Shown here piece by piece: positions 37,638 through 45,012 of a DNA stretch of 64,000 nt. A program made the translations under genes and the position numbers. The stretch comes from Legionella sainthelensi (GTDB taxonomy: Bacteria; Pseudomonadota; Gammaproteobacteria; Legionellales; Legionellaceae). The notes beneath the pieces are model-generated. The model did no database searches. It was not told the DNA's origin and saw only the letters and a list, made by a program, of their open reading frames with translations. Where the stretch lies: positions 3,189,001-3,253,000 of the forward strand of contig NZ_LR134388.1 in NCBI RefSeq assembly GCF_900637685.1, written 5' to 3'. Within the stretch, counting starts at the first letter, position 1. Every line of letters begins with the position of its first letter.

Positions 37638-38926
37638 TCGATTCTCATCGAGCTGTCATCAGAATCAATTTGATAATTATCCTGGTGCACCAACTTGCTT
37701 GAAATAAGGAACATCAACAAATGGATTTGTTGCTCATACATAGAGCGATCATACCCTCCTTCTAAGCCCCAATATACTCGTTCAATATGCTCCTTATTTT
37801 CTTGAACTATTTGAAAGAGACTCTCATAAAAATAAGTTAAATCCGCTTCATTGAAGCGTGTTTTTTTTGCCTCTGATTTACTCATTAACTTGCCATCAAC
37901 AAATTTCCCGCAATACGCTGTTTCTGCCTCATGAGAATCCCAACCTGTAGGTAGAAAAAGCGCTATTTTCTGGCCTTCTTCTTTTGCGGTTTCTATTTGG
38001 GACTCGATTTCCTCTAAAGCAAAAATCAATGCAGGATGAACGGTTCCTGGTTTGCGAAGTGTTGCGCTTAAATCCACAGCAAAATATTGTAAATCTCCCT
38101 TTGTCCATGAATGAATTTCTTGCCCCTCATCCTTACCTTTTTTCTTGAATAATTTATTGATAAAAGAATTATCCTGTTGAGGATAAACACGAGAGTCAAA
38201 AACATCGATATGGCATATATCCATATCTGTCGCAGAGTTCATTAAAATATGGCACAAACCATCATCACGGTTAACATCTGTTCCTACAATAATGTGTTTC
38301 ATAGGTTCTATGTGCGAACTTTGAACATGCTTAAGGACTATCGCTGTCTTATTCAAAATACAAAACCCACTACCTTCACTACCATAAGCATGATGCGTAG
38401 GCAGCCCAAAAGAAAAATGAATTTTCCCTGAGTGTTCTAAGGTCATCGCGATATCTTTAATTAAGACTTCTAAAGTTTTAGGTGTAATCACAATATCTGA
38501 GTTTAATTGCTTCTGTCCCTTAGGCTGGGCTTGGATACAATCCATAATAATGTGTTGCAGATATTCTGGGGAATGGACTGTTAGTACTGCGTTAAGTATC
38601 GTGTCTTCTCTAGGAATTTTGGCAAAACACCTTAATGCGGCTTGTGCATCTCCTTTATACATTGCTGCAAATAATTGACTCCAACAGCGAGGCAGCTTGA
38701 CTTGATCTGTATTCATAACGGATAAGGCAGAGTCATTGTCGCTAATCTCTGTGATTAATTGGGTCATATGTTTTAAGCGATTGAACTGATCTTCTTCAGC
38801 ACCAGCAGGCATTCCATGCATTTGTTCGATATCGCTCAAAGAAGGGATTTGAATACAGCATTCTTCAGTTTTTGTTTCATGCACTTCCGAAGAAGTTCGT
38901 TGTCTAAAGAAATATTGATGCATCAT
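37634..38926 (-). CDS. Divergent histone-deacetylase-fold protein, LphD-like effector candidate
   Basis: 430 residues from ATG 38926 (MMHQYFFRQ), which has AGGA upstream; the frame also reaches a TTG at 38974. HDAC-family landmarks appear in order: THHAYGSEGSGFCILNKTAI (HH at about 178-179), a divergent metal loop GTDVNRDDGL (216-219, Asn where HDACs have a zinc-ligand His), PTGWDSHEAE (the second Asp ligand) and GLEGGYD with the catalytic-type Tyr at residue 392. L. pneumophila secretes an HDAC-like Dot/Icm effector, LphD, that acts on host histone H3, and this looks like a relative. No signal peptide. The C-terminal tail is acidic (DSDDSSMRID). Fold assignment is fairly firm; secretion and activity are inference. 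Confidence 0.65.
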   Translation of the reverse strand: MMHQYFFRQRTSSEVHETKTEECCIQIPSLSDIEQMHGMPAGAEEDQFNRLKHMTQLITEISDNDSALSVMNTDQVKLPRCWSQLFAAMYKGDAQAALRCFAKIPREDTILNAVLTVHSPEYLQHIIMDCIQAQPKGQKQLNSDIVITPKTLEVLIKDIAMTLEHSGKIHFSFGLPTHHAYGSEGSGFCILNKTAIVLKHVQSSHIEPMKHIIVGTDVNRDDGLCHILMNSATDMDICHIDVFDSRVYPQQDNSFINKLFKKKGKDEGQEIHSWTKGDLQYFAVDLSATLRKPGTVHPALIFALEEIESQIETAKEEGQKIALFLPTGWDSHEAETAYCGKFVDGKLMSKSEAKKTRFNEADLTYFYESLFQIVQENKEHIERVYWGLEGGYDRSMYEQQIHLLMFLISSKLVHQDNYQIDSDDSSMRID

Positions 38927-38951
38927 CTTGATTATCCTAGAAATAAAAGAA

Positions 38952-38974
38952 ATTGGGCTTTTACTCAAGCCCAA
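38952..38974. terminator. Bidirectional hairpin between two effector candidates
   Basis: TTGGGCTT (38953-38960), loop TTACTC, AAGCCCAA (38967-38974). On the minus strand it is followed by TTTCTTTTATTT, terminating the upstream 502-aa gene; on the plus strand it is followed by AG and T6. It overlaps the spurious TTG extension of the HDAC-like gene. Confidence 0.6.
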
Positions 38975-39033
38975 AGTTTTTTGCCATACTTAAAGTATAG
39001 AGCATGGCAAAATATTCCCATGCAAGACATGAA

Positions 39034-40542
39034 TTAGTGGTAGGTAACAGAATGCTCCACATCTTCTTTAACATCAATAAGTCCTTGAGATAAACCTTGG
39101 CGTTGTCCAGATTTGAGTGTGTTTGGACCTGTAAAAAAGGTTAATCCAATTCCTGTGGCAGCAGCTATGGTAGAGGTTACTCCTAAAACAACTTGGGTTT
39201 GCAATAAACTCAGCCCCAAAGCTATTCCTACAGCACTTAATGCTGAGCTAGAACCAAATGTCGTTACCAAACCAGCGATACTTGCCCCAATCAGTAATAC
39301 GCCTAGAGCAATAAGTAAACCACCTAACACTTGTTTCCCTACTGAAGGACTTCCAGAAGCAAATTCAGCAATATCACCTAAACGTTTTACAGCTTGCAAA
39401 TCATTAGGGTTATTGAGCGCATCTGTTAAAACACAAACTGTCCGACCATAAAAATGGTAATCGATGTATTCGTGTTTTTGTTTTTTCATTGCGACTTCGG
39501 CCTCAATTAATTCAGCCGCATTCATAATATGCTTTTGTATATTATTGGATAAAACATTGTTTCGTTTTAAATGAACCAACTTGTCATTAAAAATTTGCTC
39601 TTCTATATTGTCTAATTGTCCAGGTTGAATTGCAAAAACTCCTAAGTTTGCGTTTTTAGATACCTCAAACCATGCATTTGCACTGTAATTTGTTTGCCAC
39701 TGATCAGGCAAATCCCCATGTTGAAGCACGTGAGTACTTTCCACAAGCTCCGCTAGCGTTTTTTCAAATGCAGTATCTAGGTTTTCTTGTCTTACTCGAG
39801 AATACAGATCCCAGATAAAGCCACATAGGCGCAAATAGTTGGCTCTATGCGTTGACTGAAATTGCAATGCCTCAGGATTATATCCACTTTCATAACGAGT
39901 TAACTCACCTAATCCATAACGTGCAGCAATCAAACTAATTCGTACCTGCGGAGAAAGACCTGTAAGATGGGTATCTTCGTAATCAATAAATGCTTTTTGC
40001 AGCCTATTGGCTAATGTTTGCACTAACTCTAAAGGATTTTCCTGCAGAGTCCGTAAAAATATTCCAGCAACAAGTATATGGTTGTCTAAAAATGATTTAC
40101 GGGATTTAAGCTGAGTCAGTTCAGCATTAGTTTCATTGATTACTCGCTCATAAGGTCGCATTTGATTTTGGAGTGAGATACGCTCCGCCTGTAAACGCCC
40201 TAATTCCGTTTGTAATTGACTTCTGTTCCATTCTCTTGCGAAATCCCCTACATAATGCAGCACTCCATCTCTATGATGATGGTGGTGACGATCATGGTGA
40301 TGATCATGCATATGATGCAACATATCTTGAGTAGCGCTGATATTTGCATTAGTAAGTTGGCTTTGCGTGATTGAGATAAGCCGGTTTGTGGTGTCCAACT
40401 GCCGTTGAAGTGGGCTAAGAAGCTGTCTTTGTTCTTCGATTATGCGTGATTTTTCCAATATTTGTGACTGGACTTGAGGTAGCTCTTGTTGCCAAGAGAA
40501 AAGATTAGCTTGATTGTAAACTACAGGGCTAACTGCGGGCAT
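39034..40542 (-). CDS. Coiled-coil and membrane-hairpin protein, Dot/Icm effector candidate
   Basis: 502 residues, family not recognised. Residues 20-70 and 105-160 are heptad-rich coiled coils (QLLSPLQRQLDTTNRL; QTELGRLQAERISLQNQ). Between them is a histidine cluster (HHMHDHHHDRHHHHH). Residues about 400-475 are a glycine/alanine-rich hydrophobic stretch able to form two or three membrane passes (VLGGLLIALGVLLIGASIAG). No signal peptide. This layout (soluble coiled coil plus C-terminal membrane hairpins) is common among Legionella effectors. The ATG is supported by GGAGG and by a consensus promoter, and the gene is monocistronic between promoter and hairpin. Confidence 0.6.
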   Translation of the reverse strand: MPAVSPVVYNQANLFSWQQELPQVQSQILEKSRIIEEQRQLLSPLQRQLDTTNRLISITQSQLTNANISATQDMLHHMHDHHHDRHHHHHRDGVLHYVGDFAREWNRSQLQTELGRLQAERISLQNQMRPYERVINETNAELTQLKSRKSFLDNHILVAGIFLRTLQENPLELVQTLANRLQKAFIDYEDTHLTGLSPQVRISLIAARYGLGELTRYESGYNPEALQFQSTHRANYLRLCGFIWDLYSRVRQENLDTAFEKTLAELVESTHVLQHGDLPDQWQTNYSANAWFEVSKNANLGVFAIQPGQLDNIEEQIFNDKLVHLKRNNVLSNNIQKHIMNAAELIEAEVAMKKQKHEYIDYHFYGRTVCVLTDALNNPNDLQAVKRLGDIAEFASGSPSVGKQVLGGLLIALGVLLIGASIAGLVTTFGSSSALSAVGIALGLSLLQTQVVLGVTSTIAAATGIGLTFFTGPNTLKSGQRQGLSQGLIDVKEDVEHSVTYH

Positions 40543-40580
40543 AACGATCCTCCAAGTGGGTTACATTATAAGCGCCTCGC

Positions 40581-40609
40581 ATTATACATGTTGCAAATTA
40601 TTAATTCAA
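40581..40609 (-). promoter_or_regulatory. Consensus sigma-70 promoter of the 502-aa effector candidate
   Basis: On the minus strand TTGAAT (40604-40609), exactly 17 nt, then TATAAT (40581-40586), about 40 nt before ATG 40542. A second TATAAT-like box lies just downstream. Confidence 0.6.
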
Positions 40610-40718
40610 TGAATGCATTTTACGATCAAATATTGCTATGAATTTAGAAAAATCCTGATCTGGCGCTCACTATAAGCAAAGAGATACAATAGACATTTCT
40701 GAATCAAAAATAAAAAAC

Positions 40719-41978
40719 ATGTTTGAGGACATTGAGCCAATGACTGGAGCAAAAAAAGTTTCTGAATCTTATCTTTTTTCGCTGATTTTAATTGCAGCAA
40801 TTCTCCTGGGAGGGCTCACCGGTTGTTTCTTTGGCCAAGCGACTCATTATTTAAAACCTTTTGGTGACCTTTTTCTTAATCTCATTTTTACGGCAATTGT
40901 TCCATTAATTTTCTTTAGTGTCAGTTCCGCCATTGCACGTATCGGTTCTATGGGACAATTAAGCAAAATTGCTTTTTATATGACAATTACTTTTTTATTT
41001 ACGGGTATCATCGCAGCAATTTATGCTCTTTTTGTGGTAAATCTCTTTCCACCAGCTCAAAATGTTGTTTTACCATTGACTGTTTTTACAAAAACGTCCA
41101 CCCTGAGTTTTTTAGATCAGATTCCAGAAATTTTTACTGTTTCGGAATTCAGTCATTTACTATCTCATAAACATATTCTTGCTTTAATCGTCTTTTCCAT
41201 CTTTGTTGGACTTGCCGCATCCAATACGAATGAAAAAAGAAAGCAATGCGCTGATTTTTTACAAGCAGGCGAAGAGATTTTCATGCGTGTTTTTACATTA
41301 ATCATGTATTATGCTCCGCTTGGTTTCTTTGCTTATTTTGCCGTTTTAGTTCATGATTTAGGCCCGCAATTAATGACAAATTATCTTCGGGTTGGCATTC
41401 TTTATTACTCTTTTGGACTCATATATTTTATCCTTATCAATACCTTTTTTGCCTATTTCGCAGGTAAAACTCAAGGAATAAGATTATTTTGGCGTAATAT
41501 CTTCCTACCTGCAGTTACCTCAATTGCAACATGCAGTAGTGCTGCAAGCATTCCTGCCAATTTAATTGCCGTCAAAAAAATGAAAGTTGTTCCAGAAATT
41601 TACGAAACAGTAATTCCCTTGGGCACTATTATTCACAAAGATGGTTCAGTGATAGGTGGGGTTTTCAAAATTGCTTTTTTGTTTGGAATTTTTCATTTAA
41701 ATTTTTCTGAACCTAGTGTTTTACTCAGTGCCTTAGGAGTTTCGTTATTAGTTGGCACCGTGATGGGGGCAATTCCTAGTGGAGGAATGCTTGGAGAACT
41801 ACTCATTTTAAGTGTTTATGGATTTCCTCCCTCAGTTTTAATGATTATTGCTGCAATAAGTATTATCATTGATCCACTTGCTACAATGCTTAATGTAACA
41901 TGTAACAGTGTAAGCTGCATGATGATTGCCCGTTTTGTGGAGGGAAAAAAGTGGTTTACACACTCAACATCAAGGTAA
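40719..41978 (+). CDS. Dicarboxylate/amino acid:cation symporter (DAACS family)
   Basis: Sodium- or proton-coupled transporter for glutamate, aspartate or C4-dicarboxylates in the inner membrane. It has 419 residues. The serine-rich re-entrant loop is TSIATCSSAASIPANLIAVKKM, and the second half has PLGTIIHKDGSVIGGVFKIAF and DPLATMLNVTCNSVSCMMIARFVEGK, corresponding to the substrate and ion sites. The GTIIHKDGSV loop differs slightly from the usual GATINMDGTA, so specificity may be altered. Confidence 0.88.
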   Translation: MFEDIEPMTGAKKVSESYLFSLILIAAILLGGLTGCFFGQATHYLKPFGDLFLNLIFTAIVPLIFFSVSSAIARIGSMGQLSKIAFYMTITFLFTGIIAAIYALFVVNLFPPAQNVVLPLTVFTKTSTLSFLDQIPEIFTVSEFSHLLSHKHILALIVFSIFVGLAASNTNEKRKQCADFLQAGEEIFMRVFTLIMYYAPLGFFAYFAVLVHDLGPQLMTNYLRVGILYYSFGLIYFILINTFFAYFAGKTQGIRLFWRNIFLPAVTSIATCSSAASIPANLIAVKKMKVVPEIYETVIPLGTIIHKDGSVIGGVFKIAFLFGIFHLNFSEPSVLLSALGVSLLVGTVMGAIPSGGMLGELLILSVYGFPPSVLMIIAAISIIIDPLATMLNVTCNSVSCMMIARFVEGKKWFTHSTSR

Positions 41979-41981
41979 GTT

Positions 41982-42200
41982 ATGCGTAACCATCCACCTT
42001 ATAAAAAACTATGGCGTTCACGTAAAGATCGAAAAATTGCTGGGATATGCGGCGGATTAGGTATTTATTTTGGTGTAGATCCAGTATGGATAAGAATAAT
42101 TTTTGTTATCTTTTTCTTACTTGGAGGCGCTGCATTTATTGCCTATATTATCTTATGGATAATCATTCCTTTAGAGCCGGAAGGCTGGCAAGACGCCTAA
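41982..42200 (+). CDS. PspC-domain membrane protein
   Basis: A 72-residue PspC-family protein: KKLWRSRKDRKIAGICGGLGIYFGVDPVWIRIIFVIFFLLGG and a second hydrophobic half (AFIAYIILWIIIPLEPE). PspC domains act in envelope stress sensing, but stand-alone copies like this are of unknown role. It begins 3 nt after the symporter stop and is likely co-transcribed. Confidence 0.85.
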   Translation: MRNHPPYKKLWRSRKDRKIAGICGGLGIYFGVDPVWIRIIFVIFFLLGGAAFIAYIILWIIIPLEPEGWQDA

Positions 42201-42278
42201 TCCAATGCAAAAATGACTCCCGGTATTTTAGACAAAGAACATTATTAATACATATTTTAGTTTTTGCAAATCAAGGCG

Positions 42279-42324
42279 AAGCAATCCAGAAGCTCTCACA
42301 TTGACAGTTAGAACTGGATTGCTT
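42279..42324. repeat. Inverted repeat AAGCAATCCAG / CTGGATTGCTT
   Basis: AAGCAATCCAG (42279-42289) and CTGGATTGCTT (42314-42324) are exact inverted copies around a 24-nt spacer. The motif, with flanking GGCGAAG and CGTGGCGATT, resembles a dispersed repeat found in several intracellular gammaproteobacteria and alphaproteobacteria. The rest of the 630-nt gap 42201-42830 has no convincing gene; it also holds a GC hairpin (GTCGCGC 42768-42774 with GCGCGAC 42780-42786). Confidence 0.5.
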
Positions 42325-42830
42325 TACTTTCGTGGCGATTACAACTATTTTTTATACAGAAAGAAATGATCACAAGTAAATCATGCGATTAGAATACAGC
42401 GCACTTTGATTCAATTTTACCCATAATTATTTGTCCAAAGCGTGTTGAATTTGTTTTTGGATCTTCTTGTTCATAATTTTCTTTGTTGTGCATAAATTGA
42501 TTCCTAGTTAATCACTATAGCTCGAGAAGTTGTTACCCGAAAACTTAATCATTCTGACGATATGGCATTGTTACATACTTTGGGACATTTATTGTCTTGA
42601 TAGCACGTCCAGCATATAGCTGCGTGAACATCATATCTGTTGTATTTTTAAGGTCAATCAACGATAGTCGAAACGGCACCATTTCAAAGAGGACTCAACT
42701 TCATGCATGAGATTCAAACGGTGATACGAATCAATTTGTACCAATATTAGATTTTTCTGTCTGGGCTGTCGCGCATTAAGCGCGACGTATGGACTTTTGA
42801 CACTCTAGTAATCAAAAACCTAATTAAATT

Positions 42831-43361
42831 TCATTCATCAAGTGTCAGAACAAATGATGAAGCATTTAAAACAGCAGCAATACGAAGTACCGATTGCACA
42901 GCAAGTTTATCCAACCCATGCTCTAATAATTGTTTTACATGTGAACTAATGCACATGCCACACCCATTAATCACAGATACTGCCAATGCGAACAACTCAA
43001 AATCAGCTTTGGACACACCAGGATTTAACATGCCATTCATACGCAAATGAGCTGGCAAAGTGGAAAGTTCCTTATTTTCTGCTAAATGAATTGCACGATA
43101 ATATACATTATTCATGGCCATTAGAGCGGTTGCTGTTTTTACAGCCTGTTCTAACTCAGATGAAAGATGAATTGCTCCATCTGTTTTAATCGCATTGATC
43201 AGACTTTTATTGTTTAAGGTATAAGCTACAGCTAATGCGACACCATAAAATTGAGCATCAGTTAAACCAGACTGAGCAATATTACCAAACAGAGTACTCA
43301 AATTAAGACGAATGTCTTTAGCAAAATCAGGAATCGCCTGTTTTAATTGTTCAATAGACAT
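42831..43361 (-). CDS. ahpD: AhpD-family alkylhydroperoxidase (carboxymuconolactone decarboxylase fold)
   Basis: 176 residues from ATG 43361, which is preceded by AAAGGAG; the frame also reaches a TTG at 43382. The redox motif is CGMCISSH (Cys134, Cys137, His141), the CxxC of AhpD, which regenerates AhpC. It lies 50 nt downstream of ahpC, after a hairpin whose T-run abuts its ribosome-binding site. Together with ahpC and divergent oxyR it forms a peroxide-defence module, without AhpF. Confidence 0.93.
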   Translation of the reverse strand: MSIEQLKQAIPDFAKDIRLNLSTLFGNIAQSGLTDAQFYGVALAVAYTLNNKSLINAIKTDGAIHLSSELEQAVKTATALMAMNNVYYRAIHLAENKELSTLPAHLRMNGMLNPGVSKADFELFALAVSVINGCGMCISSHVKQLLEHGLDKLAVQSVLRIAAVLNASSFVLTLDE

Positions 43362-43374
43362 AATCCGCTCCTTT

Positions 43375-43403
43375 AAAAACACTCCTGCTTCATTGGCAGG
43401 AGT
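43375..43403 (-). terminator. Attenuator-like hairpin between ahpC and ahpD
   Basis: On the minus strand ACTCCTGC (43396-43403 on plus), loop of 7, GCAGGAGT (43381-43388), then GTTTTT (43375-43380), immediately followed by AAAGGAG of ahpD. Probably a leaky terminator that lowers ahpD relative to ahpC. Confidence 0.6.
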
Positions 43404-43411
43404 ATCTTGTT

Positions 43412-43960
43412 TTATAATGTTTCGCCACCAATTTGGCGATTACAAGGACACAACTCATCCGTTTGTAAAGCATCTAAAATACGTAAAACTTCTTGAGGAT
43501 TACGTCCTACATTGAGTGAGTTCACACTAACATGCTGAATCACGTTGTTGGGATCAATAATAAATGTTGCTCTTAACGCACAACCACTTTCTTCATCACG
43601 CACCCCCAAACCATCCGTTAATTTTCCCTGGACATCTGCAAAACTATATTGATTAAGCTTATGCAAATCTTTATGTTCTCTGCGCCAAGCTAATTTCACA
43701 AATTCATTATCTGTGCTTCCTCCTAATACGACTGCATCCCTATCATTGAACTCACCATTTAATTTTGCAAACTCAACAATTTCTGTTGGGCATACAAAAG
43801 TAAAGTCTTTAGGGTAGAAAAATACTATTTTCCATTTACCTGGAAAGCTTGTTTCAGTAATAGTTTCAAAAGCACTTACCCCATTTTCCTCATGATTATT
43901 AAATCCTGGTTTTACAGCAACTACAGAAAACTCTGGGATTTTTTGACCAATAGTTAACAT
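43412..43960 (-). CDS. ahpC: Peroxiredoxin AhpC
   Basis: 2-Cys peroxiredoxin of 182 residues reducing H2O2 and organic peroxides. The peroxidatic Cys57 is in KDFTFVCPTEI, and FSFADVQ is replaced by YSFADVQGKLTDGLGV. The C-terminal resolving segment is DELCPCNRQIGGETL (Cys171, Cys173). This AhpC pairs with AhpD rather than AhpF, as in other AhpC2-type systems of Legionella and mycobacteria. Start ATG 43960 has GAGGAGAAA upstream. Confidence 0.94.
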   Translation of the reverse strand: MLTIGQKIPEFSVVAVKPGFNNHEENGVSAFETITETSFPGKWKIVFFYPKDFTFVCPTEIVEFAKLNGEFNDRDAVVLGGSTDNEFVKLAWRREHKDLHKLNQYSFADVQGKLTDGLGVRDEESGCALRATFIIDPNNVIQHVSVNSLNVGRNPQEVLRILDALQTDELCPCNRQIGGETL

Positions 43961-44053
43961 GAATTTCTCCTCATTGATTAATTAATTAAATTATAGATAG
44001 GGTGTATAATTATATAAAGTGAATAAAATCGATTTGATTAATCGAAAAAAGCG
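43961..44053. promoter_or_regulatory. Divergent ahpC / oxyR control region
   Basis: 93 AT-rich nt. For ahpC there is a -10 TATAAT (43990-43995, minus strand) with only a weak TTTATA at the -35 position 17 nt away, as expected for an activator-dependent promoter. ATAGATAGG...TATAATTATAT repeats around 43994-44016 could hold the LysR-type site. Assignment of OxyR binding is inference. Confidence 0.4.
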
Positions 44054-44971
44054 ATGAATAAATTAATTAGTTTAAAACAACTCCATTACTTGATTACTCT
44101 ATATGATCATCAACATTTTGGTCGTGCGGCTACGGCTTGTTTTATTAGCCAATCCACTTTGAGTGCTGCAATTACCAATCTTGAAGAAACTTTAGATGCT
44201 CCGTTGCTGGAAAGAGATCATAAAACATTTCTATTTACTTCCTTAGGGGAAGAAATTGTGCGTCGTGGGCGACTAATACTTCAACAAAACAATGAATTAG
44301 TTGATTATGCTAAAAATCAGGGGAAAGCAATGCAGGGAAAATTTTATCTTGGCGTTATCCCTACCATTGCCCCATTTATTTTAAATGACCTTCAAGTGTT
44401 ATGTCAGCAGCTCTATCCTGATTTATCTCTATTCATCAGAGAAGATACAACCGATAATGTTTTAAACTACTTGGGGGAAGGAAAACTTGATCTTGTTATA
44501 TTGGCTCTCCCCTATCCAACAGCAAACTTCCAAACAAAAATATTATGTAATGATTATTTTAAACTTGTTTTACCTAGAAGTTGGTTGCATCAAGGATTTG
44601 ATACGGAAATAACAAAGCTTCCGGAAAACAGTATCTTTCTCTTGGAAAAGGAACATTGCCTGACTGAACATACGCTACAAGCCTGCCAACTTAAAGAAAG
44701 TGAAAAAATCAATTCGTTTTTTGCCACCAGTTTGCATACCTTAATCCAAATGGTAAATCATCAACCAGGCATTACTTTTTTGCCTAACTTGGCAATTAAC
44801 AGCCGTATTCTGACAAACACGGATTTAGTTGCTGTTCCCTTGAAAAATGATCATCCCTACAGACAAATTGGTGTCGCTTGGCGCGCCACTTCCCACAGAA
44901 TACAAAGCTACAACTTATTTGCAGAATTAGTGGCACAAATTGTCATTGAAAAATGTGCTGATGTAATATAA
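44054..44971 (+). CDS. oxyR: Hydrogen-peroxide-sensing LysR-type regulator OxyR
   Basis: 305 residues. The N-terminal winged helix-turn-helix is SLKQLHYLITLYDHQHFGRAATACFISQSTLSAAI. The effector domain contains HCLTEHTLQAC with Cys202 and Cys211, nine residues apart exactly as the redox pair Cys199/Cys208 of E. coli OxyR, followed by FFATSLHTLIQMV. Divergent placement next to ahpC-ahpD supports direct control of those genes by peroxide. Confidence 0.93.
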   Translation: MNKLISLKQLHYLITLYDHQHFGRAATACFISQSTLSAAITNLEETLDAPLLERDHKTFLFTSLGEEIVRRGRLILQQNNELVDYAKNQGKAMQGKFYLGVIPTIAPFILNDLQVLCQQLYPDLSLFIREDTTDNVLNYLGEGKLDLVILALPYPTANFQTKILCNDYFKLVLPRSWLHQGFDTEITKLPENSIFLLEKEHCLTEHTLQACQLKESEKINSFFATSLHTLIQMVNHQPGITFLPNLAINSRILTNTDLVAVPLKNDHPYRQIGVAWRATSHRIQSYNLFAELVAQIVIEKCADVI

Positions 44972-45012
44972 ATACGCTAACACACCACAATCGATTTTTT
45001 TATTCAATTGTA

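Noticed and set aside
42047-42304. 85-residue plus-strand frame overlapping the PspC gene
   Set aside because: Out of frame with the clear PspC protein and extends only into repeat-containing intergenic DNA.
42768-42786. GTCGCGC/GCGCGAC hairpin as the ahpD terminator
   Set aside because: The stem is perfect but no T-run follows on either strand and it lies 45 nt beyond the gene; left as a structural note only.
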